Shown piece after piece: positions 45,122-54,558 of a stretch of DNA of 64,000 nucleotides; position 1 is the stretch's first letter; each line of letters opens with the position of its first letter. Location: the NCBI RefSeq assembly GCF_043951865.1, contig NZ_JBINJF010000023.1, positions 1-64,000 of the forward strand, written 5' to 3'. The DNA comes from JAMQKA01 sp043951865 (lineage in GTDB: Bacteria > Bacteroidota > Rhodothermia > Balneolales > Balneolaceae). The notes below the pieces were generated by a model that worked only from the letters and a program-made list of their open reading frames with translations, had not been told where the DNA came from and ran no database searches. A program made the translations under genes and the position numbers.

Positions 45122-48100
45122 ATGAAATACGATCTAAGAAAAAAGTATTTATATATCGGGTTAATCATTTTGTTGGGAGCCTGTAGCAACGGCCCCAACA
45201 ACTCTGTTTACCAAGAGTTGAGATCGAATTTTAAGACTCCTACTGCCTCTTCACATCCTGGAGTATATTGGTACTTTATGGACGGTAATATGTCAAAAAA
45301 GGAGATGACAAAAGATCTGGAATCCATGAAGGCGGCTGGTATTAGTCATCTTATATTTCTCGAAGTTAATGTTGGAATACCAAGGGGAGAGGTTAACTTC
45401 ATGAGTGAGAAATGGCTAGACTTGTTTGAGCATGCCGAAAGTGTTGCAAGAAGACTGGATATTGCCATCACATTGGGAGTAGGACCTGGCTGGACCGGCA
45501 GCGGAGGACCCTGGGTTGAGGGAGAATCTTCAATGCAACATCTGGTTGCTAGCGAAACGAAAGTTGATGGGCCTGTTGAATTCAAGGCAAAATTGGAGGT
45601 ACCACCTCCACACAAACCATTTTTTGGAGAGAGTTGGTTCACGGAAGATTTAAAATCAAGGTGGAATACATACTATCAGGATGTTAGGGTTCTGGCCTAT
45701 CCGACACCAACTTATAATAAAAAGGTCCATTTATTGGATGAAAAATCGTTGGTATACCGATCACCGTATACCTCAGACACAACAACCAGGCCGCATTTGC
45801 CCGCACCTTCTTCAAAACAGTTTAAGGGCCTCGACAAAGCAAGTATTATCGATATTTCAGATCATTTAAATAAAGAGGGGATTCTGGAATGGAGTGTTCC
45901 CAAGGGTAAGTGGATGATATTAAGATTTGTAAGTCGAAATAATGGCAATGTAACAAGGCCGGCACCCTTGCCCGGGGTAGGGTTTGAAGCGGATAAGTTC
46001 GATTCAACGGCACTGAAAAACCACCTGGATAATTTCCTTGGTAAAATTTTTGAAAAGATTGAACCCCTGAACACACAGGGTAAGGGTGGGCTAAAAATGC
46101 TGCACATGGATAGTTGGGAGATGGGAGCCCAGAATTGGACGCAGGATTTCCGTGAGGAATTCGAAAAACGGCGAGGATATGATCCCCTGCCATATCTCCC
46201 GGTGTACAATGGGGAAATTGTTGGGAGCCTTGAGGAAAGTGAACGCTTCTTATGGGATCTAAGAATGACCTCCCAGGATTTAATATTCGATGAACATGTT
46301 AAATTCATAAAAAAATATGCTCAAAAACGAGGATTGGGGTTGTCCATTGAGCCTTACGATATGAATCCCACCTCGGATCTCGCTTTAGGGTCTTTTGCAG
46401 ATGTGCCAATGGCAGAGTTTTGGACGAATCGATTTAATTCCTCATTCAGTGTAAACGAAGCGACCTCCATTGCGCATGTCCAGGGCAAAAAAGTGGTCCA
46501 GGCAGAAGCTTTTACCTCTGATCAGGAAGAGAAGATGCTGCATCATCCGGCTTCTATTAAAAACCAGGGCGACTGGGCCTTTTCGTTGGGAGTAAACAGG
46601 CTTTTTTATCATACGTTTGTACACAAATCGCTGGGGGACACACTGAAACCTGGGATGACAATGGGACCTTATGGCGTGCATTGGGATAGAGGGCAAACCT
46701 GGTGGCCGATGGTTGCTGATTACCATACCTATATCGCCAGGAACTCATACATGATGCAGCAAGGCACGAATATAGCCGATATTTTGTATCTGACTCCGGA
46801 GGGCGTACCCCACGTATTCCTGCCTCCTCCTTCCGCTGTTACCGGTACCGATAGGCTTCCCGACCGCAAGGGGTTTGACTTTGATGCCTGTTACCCGGCA
46901 ACATTAATAGAAGATGCTAGTGTAAAAGATGGTAGCATTGTCTTTCCTGGAGGGGCTTCCTACCAGGTGTTGGTGTTACCGCTGAGGGAAACAATGTCCA
47001 TACAGCTGTTGACTAAAATTGAACAATTGCTGAGAGATGGCGCGACCGTTATTGGTTCACCCCCCACAAGATCTCCGAGTTTAAGCGGATATCCTGATGT
47101 TGATCACAAAATCAAACAAAAAGCTAAAGATCTATGGGGTTCTGATGCAGATACCTCGAAAAAAAATATGGTAGAAGTTGGAAAAGGTCGATTGGTGTTT
47201 GGCGGAGAGTTGTTAGAACGGGATGGCGAGAGCTTATATCCCGGATACCCAGAAGTTGCCTCGATTTTAGGTAATGAAGGGATGATCGCTGACTTTTCCA
47301 CATCGGCTGAAATCAGGTATGGCCACAAAAAGGTTGGTGATATTGACCTGTATTTTGTCTCCAACAAAACGGATGACCCAATAAAAACAGAAGCCACGTT
47401 TAGAGTTCATGACAAAGTACCTGAACTCTGGAATCCACAAAATGGAAATACATACGTTCTTCCTGAATACGAGTCGAATGCTAAATCGACGACTATTCCT
47501 TTAAAATTTGAGCCTCACCAGAGTTATTTCATCGTGTTTGGGAGCGGAGCATCAAATGGTATCAGAAATCAAAATTTTCCAGAACTTATCAAACAGAGAG
47601 AGATAGGTGGTCCCTGGAGTGTTTCCTTTGACACAAGCTGGGGTGGTCCTGCTACTGCAATGTTCGATAGCTTGATAGACTGGAGCACAAGCGCCAATGA
47701 TCAAATCAAATATTATTCAGGTATAGCTAGCTATAAAAAGGAATTTAGCCTACCGTCCGATTTTGAAAAAGGCGAAAATAAGCAGATCAGATTGAACCTG
47801 GGGGATGTGAAAAACATCGCGCGAATTAGTATTAATGGAAACGAAGTTGGAGTTGTTTGGTCCGAGCCCTGGGAAATTGAAATCACAGATGAGGTAAGGG
47901 AAGGGATAAATAAGATTGAAATTGACGTCGCCAATTTATGGGCCAACCGGCTTATCGGGGACCAGCAATTTAAGGATGATGGAATCGATAATGGCCAATG
48001 GCCCGAATGGCTGATAGCCGGAGGCCAACGGCCATCCGGGAGATATACCTTTGTTACCTATCCCTACTTTGAAAAAAAATCGCCTCTCCAATCCTCTGGA

Positions 48101-48139
48101 TTACTCGGTCCGGTAACGATCGAAAATCAGGCTTTGTAA
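45122..48139 (+). CDS. GH106-type alpha-L-rhamnosidase lipoprotein
   Basis: 1005-residue surface or periplasmic lipoprotein. The signal ends in a lipobox (ILLGACS). GH106 blocks are YWYFMDGNMSKKEMTKDLESMKAAGISHLIFLEV (in part), LDIAITLGVGPGWTGSGGPW, LHMDSWEMGAQNW and VVQAEAFTSDQEE. The C-terminal GH2-like beta-sandwich has ISINGNEVGVVWSEPW and the closing GLLGPVTI. It differs strongly from the 1398-residue enzyme, suggesting different linkages or ends. It begins 67 bp after the isomerase gene. Composition is AT-rich like its upstream neighbours. Confidence 0.9.
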   Translation: MKYDLRKKYLYIGLIILLGACSNGPNNSVYQELRSNFKTPTASSHPGVYWYFMDGNMSKKEMTKDLESMKAAGISHLIFLEVNVGIPRGEVNFMSEKWLDLFEHAESVARRLDIAITLGVGPGWTGSGGPWVEGESSMQHLVASETKVDGPVEFKAKLEVPPPHKPFFGESWFTEDLKSRWNTYYQDVRVLAYPTPTYNKKVHLLDEKSLVYRSPYTSDTTTRPHLPAPSSKQFKGLDKASIIDISDHLNKEGILEWSVPKGKWMILRFVSRNNGNVTRPAPLPGVGFEADKFDSTALKNHLDNFLGKIFEKIEPLNTQGKGGLKMLHMDSWEMGAQNWTQDFREEFEKRRGYDPLPYLPVYNGEIVGSLEESERFLWDLRMTSQDLIFDEHVKFIKKYAQKRGLGLSIEPYDMNPTSDLALGSFADVPMAEFWTNRFNSSFSVNEATSIAHVQGKKVVQAEAFTSDQEEKMLHHPASIKNQGDWAFSLGVNRLFYHTFVHKSLGDTLKPGMTMGPYGVHWDRGQTWWPMVADYHTYIARNSYMMQQGTNIADILYLTPEGVPHVFLPPPSAVTGTDRLPDRKGFDFDACYPATLIEDASVKDGSIVFPGGASYQVLVLPLRETMSIQLLTKIEQLLRDGATVIGSPPTRSPSLSGYPDVDHKIKQKAKDLWGSDADTSKKNMVEVGKGRLVFGGELLERDGESLYPGYPEVASILGNEGMIADFSTSAEIRYGHKKVGDIDLYFVSNKTDDPIKTEATFRVHDKVPELWNPQNGNTYVLPEYESNAKSTTIPLKFEPHQSYFIVFGSGASNGIRNQNFPELIKQREIGGPWSVSFDTSWGGPATAMFDSLIDWSTSANDQIKYYSGIASYKKEFSLPSDFEKGENKQIRLNLGDVKNIARISINGNEVGVVWSEPWEIEITDEVREGINKIEIDVANLWANRLIGDQQFKDDGIDNGQWPEWLIAGGQRPSGRYTFVTYPYFEKKSPLQSSGLLGPVTIENQAL

Positions 48140-48220
48140 ATAATGATTTTGAAAATCATTTCATGAATGCGGGTTTTAGTATGCGCCATTTCACCTTTTT
48201 AAAAAAAGTTCAAATTATTT

Positions 48221-48253
48221 GAGTAGATCCCCGAAATGCCTTGCTTTATATAA
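48221..48253 (+). promoter_or_regulatory. Promoter-like box pair, copy B (FecR gene)
   Basis: GAGTAGAT (48221-48228), 15-bp spacer, CTTTATATAA (48244-48253). The second box ends 28 bp before the FecR GTG start. A transcript beginning a few bases later would have a ~20-bp leader carrying the AAAGGGG Shine-Dalgarno sequence, exactly as a promoter should sit. Confidence 0.6.
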
Positions 48254-48281
48254 GTGAATGATCAACTAAAGGGGAAATTAC

Positions 48282-49346
48282 GTGCCTGAATATGAACAAA
48301 AATTGATGGATCTATTTGATGATCCTTCTTTTATTCGCTGGCTAAAAGGGGAGGCTCCGCCCATGGAAGAGGAAAGATGGGAGCAATGGGAGGCAGAAGA
48401 GCCAGAGCATCAAGAGATTAGGAAGAAAGCTCAAAAACTGTATGACTTGCCTTTTGAAGAAAGCAGGGCAAATGATCTTCAAAGGGAATTAACGCAGTTT
48501 CAGTCACGTCTGAATGATTATCCTCACATTTTTAAAATGGAAGACAAGGAGCGACAGGTCCGTTCGGGTTACCGTTGGGCGGTTGCCGCGGCTGTTGCTC
48601 TCCTACTTACTACGGTCACTGTCATAGCGTATTACACCCAGCAACAGCCAAAAGAGGTCGAATCGACTCCGCTATTTTCAACGATTGAAGTGGGGTACGG
48701 GGAAAAGGGGGCACTGAAGATCAGTGACGGATCAACAATTAAACTTAATGCAAATTCGACACTGCGTTATAGTCCGGAACAGTTCAACCGATCGAATGTA
48801 GAGGTCTGGCTTAAAGGAGAAGCCTATTTTTCTATTGTTCGGGATCCGGATGGAAAGAAAAGAAATTTCACAGTACATACTCCTGATGGGGATATTCAGA
48901 TACTGGGCACCCGGTTTAATGTAAATACCCGGTACGACCGCACTGGGGTTGTGTTGGAAGAAGGCAGTATCGAGATTTTACTTAAAGATTCGGCGAAGGG
49001 GGTAGCTGGTCGGTTTAAACTGAAACCGGGGCAACGCGCCCAGTTTTCAGTTAACCAGCCGAACGTACAAATACAGGAGGTAGACACCCTGCTTTATACC
49101 GCTTGGCTGGATGGTAAATTTGTATTTGATGATATTCCATTTATTGAACTCGTGCGGGATGTAGAACATATTTATGGTATAACGATCCAGGTAACGGATG
49201 AAAAACTGTTGAATCAAAAGGTTACAGGAACGCTTCGAAATCCGGACCTGAAAACACTTATGGAAGGAATTTCAGCAATACTCCACGTAGATGTGATAAA
49301 AGAAAAACAAGGATTGTACTCAATAGAAAGAAAACGGGATAAATAA
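48282..49346 (+). CDS. FecR-type anti-sigma factor
   Basis: 354-residue single-pass inner-membrane anti-sigma regulator. The cytoplasmic N-terminal part (residues 1-~90) should hold the sigma factor. A membrane helix follows (WAVAAAVALLLTTVTVIAYY, about 93-113). The periplasmic FecR domain (ISDGSTIKLNANSTLRYSP, GEAYFSI, TRFNVN) and the C-terminal DUF4974-like domain (FDDIPFIELVRDVEHIYGI) complete it. It starts with GTG after AAAGGGG. It precedes SusC with an STN domain, giving the classical receptor, anti-sigma, sigma relay. Its cognate sigma factor is most likely the ECF gene at 33571. Confidence 0.92.
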   Translation: MPEYEQKLMDLFDDPSFIRWLKGEAPPMEEERWEQWEAEEPEHQEIRKKAQKLYDLPFEESRANDLQRELTQFQSRLNDYPHIFKMEDKERQVRSGYRWAVAAAVALLLTTVTVIAYYTQQQPKEVESTPLFSTIEVGYGEKGALKISDGSTIKLNANSTLRYSPEQFNRSNVEVWLKGEAYFSIVRDPDGKKRNFTVHTPDGDIQILGTRFNVNTRYDRTGVVLEEGSIEILLKDSAKGVAGRFKLKPGQRAQFSVNQPNVQIQEVDTLLYTAWLDGKFVFDDIPFIELVRDVEHIYGITIQVTDEKLLNQKVTGTLRNPDLKTLMEGISAILHVDVIKEKQGLYSIERKRDK

Positions 49347-49417
49347 CAAACGGGATAAACTATGCTTGAAAAGCAATTAATATCTGAAACCAGGAATAAT
49401 AAAAAAGGGGAAAACGT

Positions 49418-52400
49418 ATGATGAGTAGGCGGATACACAAATGGACATTGATAGTACTGTTTATGCTGGCCGAGATGACGGTCGTTCAGGCTCAAAATAA
49501 GGGGCAGGCTAACACACTGGCACAGCTAAAAGTAGCTGAAGGAACTGATTTTCATACCGGTATTGATACGGGAGTCAAGTTTACTTCTGCCCTGGAGCAG
49601 CTGGAAAAGAAATTTGATATCTCGTTTATGTATAAAACGGGACTGCTGGACGGCGTATACGCCCCTTCCGATGTTGGGCAGACCGATAACCTGACCTATG
49701 AACTTAACAGGTTGCTTGACCCCTACAGTCTGAAATATACCCGGCTGAACAACCGCACATTCGCTATTTCGCTGGATTTTTCAAAATATGCGCAGACTGT
49801 GAAAAGGGAGAAAATCGAGCAAATTCAGGGCACCGTCACCGATGCGAATACCGGTGAGACCCTGCCCGGGGTAAATGTGGTTTTCAAAGGTACAGCAACG
49901 GGGACGGCAACAGATTCAGAAGGAAATTACAGCCTGCAGGCTACAGGGGAGCAGGATACACTCCTGTTCTCGTTTATTGGATATCAAACCAGGGAGGTTC
50001 CTGTCAATGGCCGAACCACGATTGATGTAGCCCTCTCGCCCCAGGCATTGGTCGGTGAAGATGTCGTTGTCGTGGGATACGGATCACAAAGACGGGCCGA
50101 TATAACGTCGGCAGTGGCGGAAGTGGACCTGGAGAGTGCCCAGGACCGACCCGTAACAAATCTCACAAACCTTATGCAGGGGCAGGCACCGGGGCTGGTT
50201 GCCAAACAAACTTCTGGAACTCCCGGGGAGGAGCTGCAGGTCAACATTCGGGGGATAAGTTCTCTCGGCGCCGGCAGCGAACCGCTCTATGTTATTGACG
50301 GGTTTCCAGTGGGAACATCGGTTGGCCAGAATATAAACCCGTCAAATATTGAAAGTATTTCCGTCCTGAAGGATGCTTCTTCAACGGCTATTTACGGGGC
50401 CAGGGGATCTAACGGGGTTATTCTTATCACAACCAAGTCGGCTGAGGAGGGAGCAGTTGATATCTCGTTTAATGCCACCTCCGGTATTCAGAATATTCCC
50501 GATTCCAGAAGGACAGAGATGATGAACGGGGAGGAATTCGCACGATTCAAAAAAGAGGCCTTCATGGATAAGATTCGTTATTTCGAGAACAGGGAGCCGA
50601 GTATTGATGAGGTGCCGGAAAGCTATCGGAACCCGGAGCAAACACAACATTCGACCGACTGGGTCGACCAGATTCTTAATCAGAATGCTCCCTTTCAGCG
50701 ATATAACATCTCCGTCGGCGCGGGCAGAGGACCGGTTCGGTCATTTGTGTCTGTCGGTTATCTCAATCAAAAGGGAGCTGTGATCGAAACCGGATTTGAG
50801 CGGTTTAATGTACGGGCAAACCTGAGGGGCGACCTCCATGAGAAAATCACGATGGGCTGGAACCTGGCGGGATCTTTTTCCCGGGAACAATATGCACCCA
50901 CAACGGGTCGCGATGCTATTATTGGGTCGGCACTGTGGGCAGATCCCCGGGAGCCGGTCTACAATGAAGATGGAACTTACAACGCTTATATCGGGGGTAG
51001 AGACGGGGTCTTTGGCACGCCCAACCCGGTGATGGAGTTGACGGAGATGGACAGAGACCGTGATACCGGGAATTTGACGACCAATGGATACCTGGAATTT
51101 TCTATCCTGGAGAACCTTTCGTTTAAATCGTCGGTCAACGCCAGTATTGAGAACAACAGCCAAAAGGAGTTTCGTCCTTCTTACTTGGCGGGAAGAGGGT
51201 TTAACAATCCGCCTCCCAGGGAAGCATACCTGAATGAATGGGATTCCGAGGTCTATAATTATGCCACTGATCAACTTCTCACCTATATGACCAGCCTCGG
51301 TGATCATGACATCACACTGATGGGTGGTTTTTCTGCACAGGAGGAAGTTGTGAAAAATATTTCGACTTCAGGCGACGAGTTCCCGAATGACATCGTGCGG
51401 TATCTTGATGCCGCCACAAGAGTGGAAGCAGGTTCTTCTGAAGCTGACTGGAGTCTGCTGGCCTATTTCGCCCGGCTGAACTACAATTTTGATAACAAGT
51501 ACCTGGTATCGGCTACATTCCGCCGGGAGGGGAGTTCCCGGTTTGGTTCCAATAACAGGTGGGGCGACTTTCCGGCCGTGTCGCTGGGTTGGAGAGTCTC
51601 CGAAGAGTCATTCGTCCCTGACTACAGCTGGCTGTCGGACTTAAAACTCCGGGGTAGCTGGGGCGTTACCGGTAACAACAGCATCGGGAATTACAGGAGC
51701 TTGTCTACCATGAACCAGGCGAATTACATACTGGATGGAGAGTTCGTGAACGGGCAGGTATTAAGTTCATTTGCGAATGCCAATTTGGGATGGGAGCAAT
51801 CCAACCAGGTCAATCTGGGCATGGATCTGGCTCTCCTGAACAACCGGGTAACGTTCACGGCCGAGGCGTACAGGAAAGTCACCAACGACATGCTGCTGCC
51901 GACCGAAATTCCCGTAGTCTCCGGGTTCCAAACCACATTTACGAATATCGGTGAAGTTGAAAACAAGGGCCTGGAATTTTCTCTCGGATATCGGAAATCG
52001 GGCCAGGACTTCAGTTATAACGCCGATTTCAATATCTCGTTCAACCGCAATGAAGTACTTGCCATCGGCGGGAATAATGACGAAATCAGGAATGGCGGAT
52101 TTTATGGAGCCTACAATGTTTCAAGACCCGGCCGCCCGATTGGCATGCTGCACGGCTACAAGTGGCTCGGAATCTTCAATACCGAAGAGGAGATCGATAA
52201 CCACGCCACACAAGACGGTGCAATTCCGGGTACCTTTAAATATGCCGATACCAACGGAGACGGCGTCGTTTCCTACGACACAGAGGATATGGTGGAGATC
52301 GGGAACCCGCATCCCAAATTTGTTTGGGGCCTGACCCTCGGGGCGGATTACAAAAACTTTGATTTGAGCGTGTTGGTCACCGGAGCCCAGGATTACGATG

Positions 52401-52795
52401 TGATGAGGCAGATCGAAAAAACCACGCTCAACATGGATGGAGTCTTTAACATCCTCGCGGCGGGCAAGGACCGATGGAGATCGCCGGATAACCCCGGGAA
52501 CGGGCGTATTCCCACTTCAAACACCTGGAAGTGGCAGCGAGAGTCAAACTCAAAATATGTGTACGACGCCAGTCATGCCTGGTTTAAAAATGTGACGCTG
52601 GGCTACACCTTCTCGCAAATTCCCGGCATAAGCAATGTCCGGGTATATGTCAGTGCTGACAACCTGTTGCTGATCTCAAGTTATCCGGGCAACAATCCCG
52701 AAGTGGACCAATACGGGGGAATAAGGCCTGGTGTTGACGATCAGACATACCCGGTTCCCCGGACATTTTCTCTCGGTGCTGCAGTCAATTTTTAA
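49418..52795 (+). CDS. SusC/RagA-type TonB-dependent receptor with STN domain
   Basis: 1125-residue outer-membrane transporter. The signal peptide is followed by an STN (secretin/TonB short N-terminal) signalling domain (about 45-120; ALEQLEKKFDISFMY). A carboxypeptidase-regulatory-like domain (GTVTDANTGETLPGVNV), the plug (PLYVIDGFPVG, about 290) and a C-terminal barrel complete it. The STN domain marks it as a signalling receptor that touches the FecR protein just upstream. Together with SusD it imports glycan fragments, here probably a sulfated rhamnose-containing oligosaccharide. AAAGGGGAAAACGT precedes the ATG. Confidence 0.95.
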   Translation: MMSRRIHKWTLIVLFMLAEMTVVQAQNKGQANTLAQLKVAEGTDFHTGIDTGVKFTSALEQLEKKFDISFMYKTGLLDGVYAPSDVGQTDNLTYELNRLLDPYSLKYTRLNNRTFAISLDFSKYAQTVKREKIEQIQGTVTDANTGETLPGVNVVFKGTATGTATDSEGNYSLQATGEQDTLLFSFIGYQTREVPVNGRTTIDVALSPQALVGEDVVVVGYGSQRRADITSAVAEVDLESAQDRPVTNLTNLMQGQAPGLVAKQTSGTPGEELQVNIRGISSLGAGSEPLYVIDGFPVGTSVGQNINPSNIESISVLKDASSTAIYGARGSNGVILITTKSAEEGAVDISFNATSGIQNIPDSRRTEMMNGEEFARFKKEAFMDKIRYFENREPSIDEVPESYRNPEQTQHSTDWVDQILNQNAPFQRYNISVGAGRGPVRSFVSVGYLNQKGAVIETGFERFNVRANLRGDLHEKITMGWNLAGSFSREQYAPTTGRDAIIGSALWADPREPVYNEDGTYNAYIGGRDGVFGTPNPVMELTEMDRDRDTGNLTTNGYLEFSILENLSFKSSVNASIENNSQKEFRPSYLAGRGFNNPPPREAYLNEWDSEVYNYATDQLLTYMTSLGDHDITLMGGFSAQEEVVKNISTSGDEFPNDIVRYLDAATRVEAGSSEADWSLLAYFARLNYNFDNKYLVSATFRREGSSRFGSNNRWGDFPAVSLGWRVSEESFVPDYSWLSDLKLRGSWGVTGNNSIGNYRSLSTMNQANYILDGEFVNGQVLSSFANANLGWEQSNQVNLGMDLALLNNRVTFTAEAYRKVTNDMLLPTEIPVVSGFQTTFTNIGEVENKGLEFSLGYRKSGQDFSYNADFNISFNRNEVLAIGGNNDEIRNGGFYGAYNVSRPGRPIGMLHGYKWLGIFNTEEEIDNHATQDGAIPGTFKYADTNGDGVVSYDTEDMVEIGNPHPKFVWGLTLGADYKNFDLSVLVTGAQDYDVMRQIEKTTLNMDGVFNILAAGKDRWRSPDNPGNGRIPTSNTWKWQRESNSKYVYDASHAWFKNVTLGYTFSQIPGISNVRVYVSADNLLLISSYPGNNPEVDQYGGIRPGVDDQTYPVPRTFSLGAAVNF

Positions 52796-52813
52796 ACTAA
52801 TATTTGGATAGCC

Positions 52814-54313
52814 ATGAAATATTTTATCATAACATTAAACTCGTTGTTGTTGCTGACGCTGGTTTCATGCAGTGATGATTACCTTGTCAAAACAGATCCG
52901 ACCAGTCTTGTGGAGGATGAGTTCTATCAAACCGAGGAGCAGATGGCGCAGGCTGTCAATGGGGTTTACTCCCAGCTGCAGGATATCATACATGATCAAT
53001 GGCAGTACAATGAGTTCATTACGGATAACACGACCCTCCATTTTAATGTTGCAAACCGCGGACAGGGTCCGGCACTGGAGGCGATTGAATACTGGCAGAT
53101 AAACCAGTCGACGCCCAATATTACAAACTTGTACAACAGCTACTACCAGGCGCTGGTGAATATCAATACCGCGCTTTCCAAGCTGGAAGGGGCGACCTTC
53201 GATGAGACAGCGATTCAGCAGTTTGAGGGAGAGCTGAAATTTCTGAGGGCCTACTACTACTTCAATTTGGTTCAGTATTTCGGTGATGTGATTATTATGA
53301 CCGAACCACTCGACACGCCGGAAGAAGCATGGTCATATGCCCGGCAGCCTGTTGAAGAGGTCTATGATCTAATCGAAAGTGATCTCAATGCCGCCGTTTC
53401 TGGTGCGCCGGACTATGGAGAAGCCGCGGCCGGACGGGTGACCAAGGGAGCGGCCCTGAGTTTATTGGGAAAAGTCTACCTTACCAGAAAACAGTATGGA
53501 CAGGCAATTAGTACACTTGAGCAGGTTCTTCCCATGGGATACTCACTGTTAGCCTCTTACGAAGACGTTTTTGATCCGGCAAACAAGAATCATGAGGAGT
53601 CAATCTTTGCAGTTCAGTTCCAGGGCGGAAATGACCTGGGGGAACACAGCAGTTTTATCTACACGTTTGCCCCCCGGGAATCCGAGGGAGCCGTGATCGA
53701 TTTTCCGGGTGAAAATGGAGGGGGATGGAATACTCCCACGTTAGACATTATCAACTCTTATGAAGATGGTGACCTTCGCAAAGAGGTATCCCTGAATGAG
53801 GGATACACAAATAATGAGGGCGACTGGGTGCCGGTTCCGTATATCACGAAGTATCATCACCCTCATTCGATCCGGGGCCGTACAGACGACAACTGGCCCG
53901 TGCTGCGGTATGCCGATGTTCTGCTGATGCTCGCCGAAGCGATAAATGAAGAAGAAGGCCCCACTACCGAAGCGCATGGATACCTGAACCAGGTGCGGGA
54001 ACGGGCAGGACTGGATCCGCTAAACGGCCTGGACCAGGAAACCTTCAGGGATACGGTACTTCACGAACGGCGCATGGAGCTGGCGTTTGAGAATCATCGG
54101 TGGTTTGACCTCAAACGAACCCGTACGCCCCAGGAGTTGGCGGACTTTTTAAATGCCCACGGGCAGGAGGAGCGTGATAATCCCACCACCAGCCGGGGAG
54201 GCATCCCGTTTACCGAGGGAGACTATGTGTTTGAACCCTATGAAGCGTTATTCCCGATTCCTGCGGATGAAATACTGATTAACGGGGATTTAACCCAAAA
54301 TCCGGGGTATTGA
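52814..54313 (+). CDS. SusD/RagB-family glycan-binding lipoprotein
   Basis: 499-residue surface lipoprotein that caps the SusC transporter and binds glycan. The lipobox is LTLVSCS. SusD-typical blocks are EFYQTEEQMAQAVNGVYSQLQ, KFLRAYYYFNLVQYFGDV, YADVLLMLAEAIN, HERRMELAFENHRWFDLKRT and LFPIPADEI near the C-terminus. It is 18 bp after SusC, so the two are co-transcribed. Repeat R4 follows its stop, probably marking the end of the FecR-SusC-SusD transcript. Confidence 0.96.
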   Translation: MKYFIITLNSLLLLTLVSCSDDYLVKTDPTSLVEDEFYQTEEQMAQAVNGVYSQLQDIIHDQWQYNEFITDNTTLHFNVANRGQGPALEAIEYWQINQSTPNITNLYNSYYQALVNINTALSKLEGATFDETAIQQFEGELKFLRAYYYFNLVQYFGDVIIMTEPLDTPEEAWSYARQPVEEVYDLIESDLNAAVSGAPDYGEAAAGRVTKGAALSLLGKVYLTRKQYGQAISTLEQVLPMGYSLLASYEDVFDPANKNHEESIFAVQFQGGNDLGEHSSFIYTFAPRESEGAVIDFPGENGGGWNTPTLDIINSYEDGDLRKEVSLNEGYTNNEGDWVPVPYITKYHHPHSIRGRTDDNWPVLRYADVLLMLAEAINEEEGPTTEAHGYLNQVRERAGLDPLNGLDQETFRDTVLHERRMELAFENHRWFDLKRTRTPQELADFLNAHGQEERDNPTTSRGGIPFTEGDYVFEPYEALFPIPADEILINGDLTQNPGY

Positions 54314-54401
54314 TTTTAATCAACACATTTAGCATCTAGCATAAACAAAAGAGGCGGGCAGGGGATCACCGTTAGATGCTGAATTGTTGAACTTTATTCT
54401 G

Positions 54402-54524
54402 TGAGACCTTTGCAGAGCCTGCTATTTTGTTGGGAGGTGGATGAACCACCGACCTTGTTGACCTTTTAAACGGGAGTACAACTCTCTCAGAACGAGGAAT
54501 TGAGGGTTTTGCACAGCCCTCTCA
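54402..54524 (+). repeat. Dispersed palindromic element, copy R4
   Basis: Left end TGAGACCTTTGCAGAGCCTG; right end GAGGGTTTTGCACAGCCCTC. Internal hairpin 1 is perfect (GGTGG-ATGAA-CCACC). Hairpin 2 is GGGAG-TACAA-CTCTC with one G-T pair. It starts 88 bp after the SusD stop. Confidence 0.78.
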
Positions 54525-54558
54525 TATACATAAATAAGAAGCCAAAAGTATTGAGCTA

